A DNA stretch of 64,000 nucleotides from FEN-1139 sp964396375 (GTDB lineage: Bacteria; Myxococcota_A; Polyangia; Polyangiales; Polyangiaceae). The stretch is taken from NCBI GenBank assembly GCA_964396375.1, contig CAYNEY010000018.1, positions 1 through 64,000 of the forward strand. Direction: 5' to 3'. Shown piece after piece: positions 35,263-44,556 of this stretch. The notes below the pieces were generated by a model. It did not search any database. It worked only from the letters and a program-made list of their open reading frames with translations, and was not told the DNA's origin. The position numbers were made by a program, and so were the translations under genes. Numbering within the stretch: position 1 is the first letter of the stretch; each line of letters begins with the position of its first letter.

Positions 35263-35864
35263 GGCGAGAGGCTCCCTCGGGGTGCGCGCGCACTAGCATC
35301 TCCCGAAGCGCCCATGGAACTCAAGCGGGAGCGCTGTTCATCTTCGTACTTTGAGGGACACTTGGCGATGATTTGTCGCCCGAGGAAGGTATTGTCCGAA
35401 AGCAAGGTTCCCTCTACCGTCACCTCGATCATGGCCCCCGGCACGTCGCGCATGGTATCCGGGATCACACACTGTGGGTAGCGCACCATGAGCCGCTGCC
35501 CTTTGCGCTCCAGCTCGAAGCGGAATTCACACGGCTGGTCGCGGCGCCGCAGGCTCCCATTCACCAAGGTCCCGAGTACCCGCACTGGACGCCCACGCAA
35601 CCGCTCTCGTTCCACGAGCAGTTGGTCCACTTCCTTCGAATACACCACGGCGTCCTTTACTCCAAACAGCACCACCCCGAGCACCAGCAGTGCGAGTGCG
35701 AGCACCACCAAGAGAGGCCCCCAGTGCCTCCGCCCACCCTGCACTGGCCTTGGCTGCGCTCCCAACAGGTTTGTCTCAGGCGCGGCTCCCGAAGAGGCGT
35801 TCTTGGTCTGTTCGGCGACACGTGTCAACTGCTCGGCGAGCTCTCGGTCGAGGGGGCTGGTCAT
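35259..35864 (-). CDS. ccmE: CcmE-type heme chaperone, cysteine (CxxxY) variant
   Basis: CcmE carries heme in the periplasm for cytochrome c maturation. The 201-residue product has a cytoplasmic N-terminus, one membrane helix (about 48-68) and an OB-fold domain (about 88-170) with VLGTLVNGSL and MIEVTVEGTLLSDNTF. At the usual heme-attachment position it has CPSKY (C169, Y173), not the E. coli HxxxY. Such Cys variants are known from some deltaproteobacteria and archaea. The ATG at 35864 overlaps the previous stop, and the open frame beyond it is shadow. No other ccm genes are nearby; it sits instead with hemE and hemY, which links heme supply and delivery. Confidence 0.85.
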   Translation of the reverse strand: MTSPLDRELAEQLTRVAEQTKNASSGAAPETNLLGAQPRPVQGGRRHWGPLLVVLALALLVLGVVLFGVKDAVVYSKEVDQLLVERERLRGRPVRVLGTLVNGSLRRRDQPCEFRFELERKGQRLMVRYPQCVIPDTMRDVPGAMIEVTVEGTLLSDNTFLGRQIIAKCPSKYEDEQRSRLSSMGASGDASARAPRGSLSP

Positions 35865-36334
35865 CGGCCGTGCTTCCCGAGACGACGGCCAACGCGAGCC
35901 GGCATGCGCAGCCACACTCCGAGAGCGGCACCCGAAGCCGCCACTGGCATCAGCACCAACAAGCCGACCACGCTCGACACGAACGAGCCATGCGGCCCCA
36001 GCAGACTGCTCATCAGACCGCAGCTGAGGGCCATACCAGCCCCGGAGAGCCCTGCAGGAGTGAGTTTGCAGGGGACCGCACCCCCACACACGAGTGCGTG
36101 TGCCAGACCATTTGCGACGAACAAGCCACCCAGAACCAAAGGAAACACCAGCAGCAAACGCCGCTCGGCCGGTCCAGGCAAGATGAGGGAAAAGCCCACG
36201 AGCAAGAAGGTCGAGAAGAACAGCAGCGCCAAGATGCTACTGCCGATCAGCCTCACGATCAGCGGTGCGGACAGGCTTTCGGTGGGGGCACGGCCTCGAT
36301 TCAAAACTGTGAGCTTGACCCGTTCACCCTGCAT
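35861..36334 (-). CDS. Polytopic membrane protein of unknown function, first in the heme operon
   Basis: The 157-residue product has about four membrane helices: near 28-50, 59-85, 92-112 and 118-138. There is a Cys pair in a loop (VCGGAVPCK, C82 and C88). I recognise no family. Its stop overlaps the ccmE start by ATGA, so it belongs to the ccmE-hemE-hemY unit and may take part in heme or cytochrome assembly. That role is inference from context only. Confidence 0.7.
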   Translation of the reverse strand: MQGERVKLTVLNRGRAPTESLSAPLIVRLIGSSILALLFFSTFLLVGFSLILPGPAERRLLLVFPLVLGGLFVANGLAHALVCGGAVPCKLTPAGLSGAGMALSCGLMSSLLGPHGSFVSSVVGLLVLMPVAASGAALGVWLRMPARVGRRLGKHGR

Positions 36335-36511
36335 GACCTGCCCTCTCTACGCCAATCTGGCGCTCTGCGCTCCTCACGCGCGCCGCCAATTCCGGAGCTT
36401 TGCACCCCTCGGCTGACTCGCGAGTCGGTATCGGCGCACTGGGATCACGCCGGCTGATTTAGCATCGAATCGGGCACCGACTCGGGTTAGGATGCCGCAG
36501 ATTCTCGCTGT

Positions 36512-37327
36512 ATGCCTGATCGCGTACCACCCTGTTCGGCACGGGCCCTCTTTCGGGTGCTGCTCGGGTGTGCTGTGGGCCTGCTCGCGTTTCACGGCCA
36601 AGCCAAGGCAGAGCCTCTCACCTCTCCCAAGTCCACGGCCAATGGGCTCGGCCAGGATACGGGGGCAAGGCCCCGCACCTCATCATCCCCGATCTTCGAG
36701 CCTCCCCCCATCGTTCCGCGCTCACCGTATCTTCGCCGCACCATAGAGCTCGTACCCTCGGCAGGTGCCACGCTGCCCCTCTGCACTGCTGGGGACCCTG
36801 CGACTGATCGCTGCGTTGGGCTCGGCCCAGGTTTGGGGGTGGGTGTGGCCGGCCTGTGGCGCTTGGTTCCGCTCTTCGCGCTCGGAATGCAGGTCAAGGT
36901 GGCGGCCTTCGAAAACGAGCCTCCCAAACGGCTCGAACTCCGTGATGCCAGCGCTCTGTCCGCGTCCTTCGCGCTCCTCGGGCGTTTTTATCTGCTCGAC
37001 GAAGGCCACCTCGATCCCTACGCGGAGTTGGCACTCGGCGCTGGGGTGCTCGGCTCGAGCGCGCTCGAAGCTGATGGGCTTCGCTACGACGAGAGTGGTG
37101 CAGGCTTCTTGATCGCCCTCGGAACCGGGCTCGACTTCTTCATGAGCAGCCACTTCCGTTTTGGGCCAGCAGTCACTTGGACCAACACCTTCGTCCGCAA
37201 CGTACGGCGATGCCCGACCACCGGGACCGAAGAGTGTGACAACCTCCCAACCTCGACCCACGGCGTGCTCCACGGCGCGTTGGAGTTCGGAGCGCGCCTG
37301 ACGGTGCTGCTCGGCGGCGAACACTAG
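36512..37327 (+). CDS. Exported beta-barrel-like outer-membrane protein, unknown function
   Basis: The 271-residue product has a signal peptide (about 1-33, ending GQAKA-E), a Pro/Ser-rich linker (38-72) and a domain of alternating hydrophobic and Gly-rich strands (ELVPSAGATLPL, GPGLGVGVAGLW, DPYAELALGAGVL, HGALEFGARLTVLL) typical of OmpA/OmpW-like barrels. There are four cysteines, two in an early loop and two in a late loop (RRCPTTGTEECD). No specific family is recognised. The next gene follows after eight bases, so they may be co-transcribed. Confidence 0.68.
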   Translation: MPDRVPPCSARALFRVLLGCAVGLLAFHGQAKAEPLTSPKSTANGLGQDTGARPRTSSSPIFEPPPIVPRSPYLRRTIELVPSAGATLPLCTAGDPATDRCVGLGPGLGVGVAGLWRLVPLFALGMQVKVAAFENEPPKRLELRDASALSASFALLGRFYLLDEGHLDPYAELALGAGVLGSSALEADGLRYDESGAGFLIALGTGLDFFMSSHFRFGPAVTWTNTFVRNVRRCPTTGTEECDNLPTSTHGVLHGALEFGARLTVLLGGEH

Positions 37328-37335
37328 GCACTTCC

Positions 37336-38658
37336 ATGGAGTTCTCCGTTGCTACGCTGGATCGGCTGATCCGAGACCTCACAGCACTCGAGCGCCACCA
37401 TCGTCGAGAGCTCCGCTTCGGGAGCATCGACCCCAGCGGACCGTTCGTGGATGTGCCCTTCGTCACCGAACGGCGCTGGTTCACCGAACTTCATGACCGT
37501 ACCGAGCTTGCTCCTATCCGTGACGCAGTGCGCGCCCACAGCCTTCGGCTGACCGATGCGCGGGTCAACCAAGCAGCCTACGCCGCCCTCGCTCATGCCT
37601 ACCGAGAGGTGAATCACACCATCGAAGACCCCGAGCTTCGACGCGTCACCGTACACGATCTGCTCCACACGATACTGGCCGAGCCCCACCGGAGTGTGGC
37701 GTTGTGGGGCAGCTTCTCGGTTGTCAGCGCCACCCTCACCGATACGGTGCTCACACTCTTCGAACGACGTGCCGAACTCGGGCGCCGTGCCGGCCTCCCT
37801 CATCTAGATGTGGTCGAGTCTCCTACCGAAGAGCTTGCGAGGCTCGCCGCCCGCGCTCTCGACACCACCAGGCCATGGTTGGTCGAGCTCGTCTCACCCT
37901 CGCCCGAAGCCTACCTCTCCTGGTCGCTCGGCACAGGCGCCCGCGAGGATTGGCCGGCACGGCTGACCGCTCGCACTGCGGTCGAGATGCTCGAGATGCC
38001 AGACTTGGTCGACGGCTTGACCCTCGAGCTGGGACGCTTCCCCAAGGCGCTCGGTCCGGCGAGCTTCTTGCGCGGACAGATGCGGTTGGGGGCCGCGATC
38101 GCCAGCGCGGCGGCCTCGCGTGAACTCCCGTTCGTCGTCACCCATGCCCCCAATAGGCTGACTCCGTTGTGTACCGGTGCGCTATTGGGGCAGGCTCCAC
38201 TCTCAGATGCCTGGCAAACACGGCGGGTCAAAGTGACGTCGCCCATCCGCCGGAGCGCGCGCCGACGCGCTCTTCAGGGAATCCGGTTGCTAGCCCTTCG
38301 ACACCTCGCTCTCTCGGTACAGCTTCGCGAGCAGCTTCTTGGCGGACGCGCCCATGCCCTCACCCATGGCCTACCGCTCCTCGAGGAACACCTCGGCCAT
38401 TGGCTCCCCAAGCCACCGCTCGGCGTCTTCCCGCGGGTCTCGCCTGAAACCCCAGCTCGTTTCGCAGCCCTCCTCTACGCGACTCTCGAAGGCCAACGGC
38501 TGGTGGAGAAATTCGACACCGACTGGTTCGACAACCCGCGGGCAGCGCGCGAAATCCGCGGTGAACTTCTGACACCTTCCGGCACACGTATTCCTTTCGA
38601 GAGCCTCGAGCGAGCGCTCGACCTCACCCTGCGCGAACTCGAAGCAGCTCTCTTCTGA
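37336..38658 (+). CDS. Helical cytoplasmic protein of unknown function
   Basis: The 440-residue product is mostly alpha-helical and lacks a signal peptide or membrane helices. Blocks such as DTDWFDNPRAAREIRGEL near the C-terminus recall the end of M3/M32 metallopeptidases, but there is no HExxH motif, so peptidase activity is unlikely. Cys is nearly absent. It starts eight bases after the barrel-protein gene and is probably co-transcribed with it. I cannot assign a function. Confidence 0.6.
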   Translation: MEFSVATLDRLIRDLTALERHHRRELRFGSIDPSGPFVDVPFVTERRWFTELHDRTELAPIRDAVRAHSLRLTDARVNQAAYAALAHAYREVNHTIEDPELRRVTVHDLLHTILAEPHRSVALWGSFSVVSATLTDTVLTLFERRAELGRRAGLPHLDVVESPTEELARLAARALDTTRPWLVELVSPSPEAYLSWSLGTGAREDWPARLTARTAVEMLEMPDLVDGLTLELGRFPKALGPASFLRGQMRLGAAIASAAASRELPFVVTHAPNRLTPLCTGALLGQAPLSDAWQTRRVKVTSPIRRSARRRALQGIRLLALRHLALSVQLREQLLGGRAHALTHGLPLLEEHLGHWLPKPPLGVFPRVSPETPARFAALLYATLEGQRLVEKFDTDWFDNPRAAREIRGELLTPSGTRIPFESLERALDLTLRELEAALF

Positions 38659-38735
38659 AGCTCCGGAACCGACGGTCCAAGTGGGCGCGGTCCAGCCGAC
38701 CGAGGCAAAAAGCAGGCGCCTCGGCTAGCGTGCTC

Positions 38736-39749
38736 TCAGTACATGCCGTCCGCAGACGCGCCAATTCCGCTCGATTCTACGTGATACGTGAAGGTAAGGA
38801 CAATGGCGGTTGCCCCATCACCCGAGAGTGTGCGGCGCACCGCCGCCTCCAGGGTCATACTGCGATCGACATAACCCACCCCAGCGCTCAGCCAGTGCAA
38901 TCGCGGCACGGTGTCATACTTATAGCCAGCACGAAGTGGAAAGTGGTCGGAGACCAGCACCTCACCTCCGAACATGGTCTGGGTAGAGGTCTTGTTCCAC
39001 GTGGTGAAGTCCGCCATCACATCGCCTTCGACGCTGAACACATCTCCACCGATCCCGATGCCACCACCCACCTGTGTCGGAAAGAAGCCATTCCCCGGCG
39101 AATTCAGGTTGGTACCGACCAGCGCCAAACTGAACATCTTGTTGGGCTGGATGGTGGCGCCCGCGTCGAAGCCAAACCCCCGCGCAATCACCTCGTCCTC
39201 GAGTCCACCTGATGCCAGGCTGGGACCGAGTGGTCCATCACCATTCTGACGGAACGCGAGATAACGACCCAAGAGACCAACCCGGAACACTGGAGAGAAC
39301 GGGTAGGCAATGCCAAGACGCAGATCGGAGCCTCGCCGGTTGATTCCATCGGGATCCTGAACCGTGAACGCCCCGGCAATACCCCCAGCAAGACGCGTGC
39401 TGCTGGTGCTCGAGTCGACGATCGCAGCTCCGTAGGATTGGCGATCGGCCTCCGGCCAGATCCCAGCGAAGACCCCCACGTGGTAGACACGGTTGGTGGC
39501 CATGTTGGCCGGGTTCTGGAGGATGGCTGAGATCGAACTACCGATCGCGCGCGACGCCGACGAGAGCGCGGCGCTGCGCCCCGTCTCGAGCGTCGCCCCA
39601 TCCCAGCCGGTCTCGGAAGCAAGCCCGCTCTCGGCGAGGGCCGAAAGCGAGAAGGAAGACAAGATGAGCGTGACGGCGAGAGCCGCGCGACGGCGACCCC
39701 GGGGACGCCACACGCTGGCCTCGAATGCGGACGACTGGCGAAATGGCAT
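38736..39749 (-). CDS. Outer-membrane beta-barrel protein, PorV/FadL-like
   Basis: The 337-residue product has a basic N-terminus, a hydrophobic signal (about 20-40, ending ALA-E) and repeated strand patterns, with SAILQNPANMA near the start of the mature part. A Gly/Asn-Pro-Ala motif in this place is typical of UPF0164, PorV and FadL-type barrels, which carry lipids or attach secreted proteins. The last strands (MTLEAAVRRTL, TAIVLTFTYHV) end near the C-terminus. The exact class is uncertain. It is divergent from the GH13 gene across about 170 bases. Confidence 0.72.
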   Translation of the reverse strand: MPFRQSSAFEASVWRPRGRRRAALAVTLILSSFSLSALAESGLASETGWDGATLETGRSAALSSASRAIGSSISAILQNPANMATNRVYHVGVFAGIWPEADRQSYGAAIVDSSTSSTRLAGGIAGAFTVQDPDGINRRGSDLRLGIAYPFSPVFRVGLLGRYLAFRQNGDGPLGPSLASGGLEDEVIARGFGFDAGATIQPNKMFSLALVGTNLNSPGNGFFPTQVGGGIGIGGDVFSVEGDVMADFTTWNKTSTQTMFGGEVLVSDHFPLRAGYKYDTVPRLHWLSAGVGYVDRSMTLEAAVRRTLSGDGATAIVLTFTYHVESSGIGASADGMY

Positions 39750-39921
39750 CGTGCAGTGGGTCCTCCTACCCCGAGGCTCCTTGGCCGGTCAAATTCTCTG
39801 TGGGATCCCGCTGGCTTTTCGAGGGGTGGCCCCCTTCTGAGCCAACTCTTTACCGGTCGCAACGGTCTGGGTAGGCTTCGGTCTCGGTCGACCGCGCAAT
39901 CTCGACCGGGGGAGCTCCGCC

Positions 39922-41247
39922 ATGGCTGACGTCATTTTGCACGCCTTCAATTGGTCGTACACCGAGATCGAAAAGAACGCAGAGAAGATCGCGAACCTGG
40001 GTTACGGGGCGGTGCTCTTCCCTCCTCCGCTCTACTCTGACGAGACCGTGAAGGAGTGGTGGCAGCGCTATCAACCGAAGGACTACCGAGTCCTTCGCTC
40101 GGCCCTGGGACGACGCTCGGAGTTGGTGGCTGCCCTCACCGCACTCAAGCAGCGCGGTGTGCGTTGCTATGCCGATGTGGTCTTCAATCATATGGCCAAT
40201 GAGGTGGGAACTCGCCGCGACCCGCTGGATTTCCCGGGACGTGACCTCTTGGCACGGTACGCGAAAGAGAGCGAAGAGTTCGCGCGTGATCGCCTGTATG
40301 GGGATCTTTCAGAGCCGTTGTTCGACGAGCGCTCTTTCCATCCACCGATCGGCATCGACAACTGGATGGATCCAGAGCGGGTCGCCGACGGTTGGTTGGG
40401 CGGGCTCCCGGACCTTTGTTTGAGCATCTGGGTGGTAAAGCAGCAATTGGCCTGCTTGGAAGCGCTCAATGAGCTCGGTTTCGATGGTTATCGGATCGAC
40501 GCCATCAAGCACCTCCCCGAACAGCATATCCGCTCAGTCTTCATGAGTCCGGTACTCAAGGACAAGGTGGTGTTTGGAGAGATCCTAACCTTCAATGAGT
40601 CGGAGAATCAGGCCTTCCTTTGGCCAGCCGTGCGTGAGTCGACCATGGATTTCTATGACTTTCCCTTGCAGCAGACCATGAAGCGCGCCTTCGGTCTCGG
40701 CGGCTCGTTGCGCGAGCTGGTCGCACCAGCCAATCACGGTCAGGCTCTACCTTGGGATCGCGCCGTCACGTTCGCCGTGACCCACGACGTCCCGAACAAC
40801 GAGGGATTCCGGGGCATGCTGCTCGATCCGATCGATGAGGAGTTGGCGCTGGTCTACGTGATGGCACGCGATGGTGGCCTGCCTCTCATCTACTCGGATC
40901 ACGGGGAGAGCGCGGCACAGTACCCGGCGGATGTGTCACGGTGGGACGGCTTATGGAAGCGTCCGGCCCTAGCGGGGATGCTGCGCTTTCACAACGCGCT
41001 CTTGGGTGCGGCGGGACGCTGCCTCTTCGAGGACGACGGCTTCCTGGTGTTGGCGCGTGGCGAGCTCGGGATCTGCGCCATCAACAAGACAGGCTACCCG
41101 GTCACCCCCACACTCCGGTACCACAGCATGCGGCATGGTGACTACACATGCCAACTCCACGGGCACCGCATGACACTCAACCAGGATCCGTTCCCACTGT
41201 TGATTCCGGCTCGAACCGCCCAGCTTTGGCTGCTCGACAGACCTTGA
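39922..41247 (+). CDS. Cytoplasmic GH13 alpha-amylase family enzyme
   Basis: The 441-residue product shows the GH13 (beta/alpha)8 motifs: region I ADVVFNH (84-90), region II GYRIDAIKH with nucleophile D193, region III FGEIL with acid E220, and region IV THDVPNN with D289. It has no signal peptide, so it acts inside the cell on maltodextrins, glycogen or trehalose-like glucans. Region IV lacks the first part of the usual FxxNHD. A C-terminal beta domain (about 365-441) is present. Family membership is clear but not the substrate. Confidence 0.85.
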   Translation: MADVILHAFNWSYTEIEKNAEKIANLGYGAVLFPPPLYSDETVKEWWQRYQPKDYRVLRSALGRRSELVAALTALKQRGVRCYADVVFNHMANEVGTRRDPLDFPGRDLLARYAKESEEFARDRLYGDLSEPLFDERSFHPPIGIDNWMDPERVADGWLGGLPDLCLSIWVVKQQLACLEALNELGFDGYRIDAIKHLPEQHIRSVFMSPVLKDKVVFGEILTFNESENQAFLWPAVRESTMDFYDFPLQQTMKRAFGLGGSLRELVAPANHGQALPWDRAVTFAVTHDVPNNEGFRGMLLDPIDEELALVYVMARDGGLPLIYSDHGESAAQYPADVSRWDGLWKRPALAGMLRFHNALLGAAGRCLFEDDGFLVLARGELGICAINKTGYPVTPTLRYHSMRHGDYTCQLHGHRMTLNQDPFPLLIPARTAQLWLLDRP

Positions 41248-41356
41248 CCTGGTCGCCTCCCCCGCCTTTCCATGTGGGTAAATGTCCGCCGGGACCGGGA
41301 TCCCCCGACGAAAGAACGCTGACTCTTGGCGGTCGATACCTTAGGATGGTCGGATC

Positions 41357-44008
41357 GTGATCGGTAAACGGGTCGGGAACTACGTGATCGACAGACCGCT
41401 CGGAAGGGGCGGTATGGGTTCGGTCTTCGTCGCCCGGCATCCGACCCTGGGCCGGGAGGTGGCGGTGAAGTTCCTCGACGAAGAGCTGAGCGCTCATCCC
41501 GAGCTCGCTCAGCGCTTCTTGGAAGAGGCCAAGATCACGGCCCAGCTCCGACACCCGCACATCGTGGAGATCCTCGATTTTGGCGAGCTGGAGGGACGCT
41601 TCTACACGATGATGGAGTTTCTGGTAGGTGAGGCGCTTTCTTCACACCTGCAGAAGCTGGGCAGGCTGCCCGAGAGCCAGGCGATCGAGTACCTGCGACA
41701 GATCTGCGCTGGCGTCGGCGCCGCACACCAGATGGGGATCGTGCACCGCGATCTGAAGCCCGAAAACATCTTCGTCATGGAGCAACACCCCCTGTGCCTC
41801 AAGCTCCTAGACTTCGGGATCGCGAAGATCCTGTCACCCTCGCCGTTGGCTGGGGACGTGGGTCAGACGCGCCACGGTCAGCTACTCGGCACCCCCTCGC
41901 ACATGGCACCCGAGCAGGCGCTCGGCCACACTGACCAGATCACCCCACGCACCGATCTGTACGCGATCGGGGTGATCGGCTACCGCCTGCTCACAGGGCG
42001 GCAGGTGTTCGTGCACGAGTCGCCGATGGTGCTGCTCTCGATGCACGTGCGTGATCCGATCGTGCCCCTGCGGTTCTACTGCCCGGATCTCCACCCGGAA
42101 TTGGCTCGGCTCATTGAGTCCTGCCTTTCCAAGTCTCCCGATGACCGACCGAGTTCGGCCGCCGCCCTCTCCCAGGCACTGGTAGCCCTGAGCTCGCCCG
42201 AACTCACCGCGCCCATCCCAACGGGGATGACCGGGCCCGCGGCCACGGGGCTGGCCGAGGTCCGCTCACCATCACCCGCCGCACTGGAGCCATCTCTGCG
42301 CGCTCTCGCGCCTCCCGCTCCCTCCCTCGCACTCCGACAGGACACTCCGCGCTGTCTCTCACCAAGAGCCAAGAGCCCCCTTCCCGCTGGCCCCACCGCC
42401 GCCAGCGCGCCTGGTCCATCTGGTTCGATCGGGGGGTTGACGTCGGTCGAGGAGGGCATCTTGAACCGGCTCTTTTCTCGCATGAGGCAGCGCGGTGACT
42501 TTCCCGGCTTCCTCCAGCATATGGGAGAGGTTCAGAAGCGGGCGGATCATTCGAGCGCGTTCTCGGCGGAACAGCTGGCAGCGTCGATCCTCAAAGACTA
42601 CGCACTCACGGCCAAGCTCCTCAAGGTCGTCAACTCCGCGTACTCGGCCCGGTTCCAGGGCAAGGTGTACAGCATACGCCACGCGATCGTGATCCTTGGT
42701 TTCGAGCGGGTGCGTGCTCTTGCCCTGTCGCTCAGCCTCTTCCAACCCTCGCCCAGCAACGCGCGCTCCGAGCAGAGCGCCGAGCGGAGCTCCGAGTCCG
42801 CGATCTCTGCGTTGGTCAGCGGTGAACTGGCTCGTGAACTCGCGACTCTGGCCCAGGTCTCCGACGCCGACCAGGCGGCGCTCGCCGCCATGTTCCAGAA
42901 CCTGGGCCGACACCTGATCTTGGTCTATCTCCCCGAACACTACGACCAGATCCTCGCCCTCGCAGAACGACAGCTGGTCACACTGGAGGTCGCGTCCTTC
43001 CGAGTCCTCGGCATCTCATTCCAACGGATCGGCGCCGCAATCGGTGAGCAATGGCACCTGCCGGAACGGGTGCTCTCGTCCCTGTCCGATCACAGCGCCA
43101 ACACTCAGCTCCCAAACAGTGAAACCGAAAGGCTTGGGGCCCTGGCACGACTCAGCAACGATCTGTGCGATTGCATCCTGCTCGAGGATCCAGAGCGCCA
43201 GAAGCAGGCCGCAACCGCGATCTTGGCGCGCTACCGCGACTTGCTCGTCCTCTTGCCCGAGGAGCTGGGCGAGCTCACGCACAACGTGAACGCGACCTTT
43301 CGGATGCGTTACCAGTCACTGCTCGGCAGAGCCTCTGACCAGAGCCGGCTGCTCCGTGCCATCACTCAGCGCACCCAACCTGAGACCCCAGGCTCCCGCA
43401 CTGGGACGACCATGCAAAGCATATCCCTCGACGATCTTCTGCCGCAGCCGCCCACCTCTGCGAGCCGACCAATGCTCGCCGAGGCTCATGCCGCGTCCAC
43501 AGAGGTGAAGCCGCTCAGCTTGGTCAAAGCCTCGAAAACACCAGCCGCTGCGCCAGCGCTCGGAGCGAGTACGAATCTGCTCGGTCTGCTCGAGGCACTG
43601 GCGCGCGCTCTCGGTGTGCCCAGAATCCTTGGGCTACGCGCCAACGCATCGAAGAGCCACCTCGAGCTGGTGCGCGGCGTGGGCCCGGAGGTGGAAGCTC
43701 TCCGCCCCATCTTGCGCTTTCCGATCCATCCCAACCGAAAAAACGGCGACGTGTTCTCGAGCGGCTACCACTCAGGAGTCGACGCACGGATCCGAGACGC
43801 ATTCTCGGAACGCGCACAGGCCGTCGTTCCCCAAGCATACTACGAGCTCCTCGGCTCTCCAGCATTCTTGCTGATGGTCTGCGCGCACCGCGGTCACGGA
43901 CCCACCCTCCTCGTGATCGACGCCGAGCGCGCCGAGAGTCTGCCCAGCCCTGAGGCGATTGCCCAACAACAGGCCCTACGGCAGGCGATCGCCGTCTCGG
44001 TGGACTAA
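41357..44008 (+). CDS. Ser/Thr kinase fused to HDOD and GAF-like domains
   Basis: The 883-residue product has a Hanks kinase at 8-280 (GRGGMGSV at 16-23, K38, HRDLKPEN at 130-137, DFG at 152-154), a Pro/Ala/Ser linker (about 280-360), an HDOD domain (about 370-580; LLKVVNSAYSARF, RHAIVILGFERVRALALS), a further linker, and a C-terminal GAF-like region (about 735-875). HDOD domains are non-catalytic HD relatives that relay signals in motility and stress control. The kinase core looks active. The GTG start at 41357 begins the typical MIGKRVGNYVI opening. It is a single gene just upstream of dnaA. A role in cell-cycle or motility signalling is inference. Confidence 0.88.
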   Translation: MIGKRVGNYVIDRPLGRGGMGSVFVARHPTLGREVAVKFLDEELSAHPELAQRFLEEAKITAQLRHPHIVEILDFGELEGRFYTMMEFLVGEALSSHLQKLGRLPESQAIEYLRQICAGVGAAHQMGIVHRDLKPENIFVMEQHPLCLKLLDFGIAKILSPSPLAGDVGQTRHGQLLGTPSHMAPEQALGHTDQITPRTDLYAIGVIGYRLLTGRQVFVHESPMVLLSMHVRDPIVPLRFYCPDLHPELARLIESCLSKSPDDRPSSAAALSQALVALSSPELTAPIPTGMTGPAATGLAEVRSPSPAALEPSLRALAPPAPSLALRQDTPRCLSPRAKSPLPAGPTAASAPGPSGSIGGLTSVEEGILNRLFSRMRQRGDFPGFLQHMGEVQKRADHSSAFSAEQLAASILKDYALTAKLLKVVNSAYSARFQGKVYSIRHAIVILGFERVRALALSLSLFQPSPSNARSEQSAERSSESAISALVSGELARELATLAQVSDADQAALAAMFQNLGRHLILVYLPEHYDQILALAERQLVTLEVASFRVLGISFQRIGAAIGEQWHLPERVLSSLSDHSANTQLPNSETERLGALARLSNDLCDCILLEDPERQKQAATAILARYRDLLVLLPEELGELTHNVNATFRMRYQSLLGRASDQSRLLRAITQRTQPETPGSRTGTTMQSISLDDLLPQPPTSASRPMLAEAHAASTEVKPLSLVKASKTPAAAPALGASTNLLGLLEALARALGVPRILGLRANASKSHLELVRGVGPEVEALRPILRFPIHPNRKNGDVFSSGYHSGVDARIRDAFSERAQAVVPQAYYELLGSPAFLLMVCAHRGHGPTLLVIDAERAESLPSPEAIAQQQALRQAIAVSVD

Positions 44009-44556
44009 CGTAAGTTTTTGCCATGAGGCAAATCCTGCCGCGCAGGTTCTCGACGGCCGGGTGAGCCGTCCCATCCTATGCTGGGCTTTCGCGCAAGACG
44101 GAGATGAGCTTCCCTCTTGACGTCCTGATCAGCTTTGCTTGTCGCTCGAAAGCTGCCCTGCGGCGATGCTCATGGCACGCGCAGCCAATTTGTCGCAGCT
44201 TTAGCGTGCACTGGGGCACATCATCGAACGGCGTCTCGGCACCGATTCCTTGGGCCATGGGTCCAAGCAACTTTTCCGCGACGGCATGGAGAAATGCATG
44301 TCAAGCATTGAACTTGCGCGTGTGACGGTGCTAGCTCGCGTCGCCGTTTGAAGAATGCAGCGCGGCGACTTCGAGATGCGAATGGCCGGTCGAGAACAGA
44401 ACCAACTGGCATCGACAGGAGGGTCACGGGAGATGAGTCAGAGCGCGAAACTGGCCGAATGAGTGGTTCTCGGGGGATCATGCCCGGGGGATATCCCCAG
44501 GCTTGTGGATAACTTGTGGTGCTGTTGGATTGGTTGAAGGAATTGGTTCGAACTCG
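44009..44556. other. Intergenic region upstream of dnaA
   Basis: These 548 bases are less GC-rich than the flanking genes and hold no convincing coding sequence; short frames at 44104-44325 (+) and 44221-44481 (-) have random-looking translations. The right end carries an exact DnaA box and a short palindromic GGGGATATCCCC stretch. The dnaA promoter must be here. A replication origin is possible, but only one perfect box is seen. Confidence 0.55.
44504..44512 (-). promoter_or_regulatory. DnaA box (TTATCCACA on the minus strand)
   Basis: TGTGGATAA is the exact reverse complement of the consensus DnaA box and lies 44 bases before the dnaA start codon. This position fits autoregulation of dnaA. 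A second, weaker TTGTGG follows at once. Confidence 0.75.

Noticed and set aside
44104..44325. A 73-codon frame in the dnaA upstream region.
   Set aside because: Random-looking composition, no ribosome site and a different base use from true genes; treated as non-coding.
44009..44556. Replication origin oriC upstream of dnaA.
   Set aside because: Only one exact DnaA box and no clear AT-rich unwinding element were seen, so it is kept as a possibility and not called.
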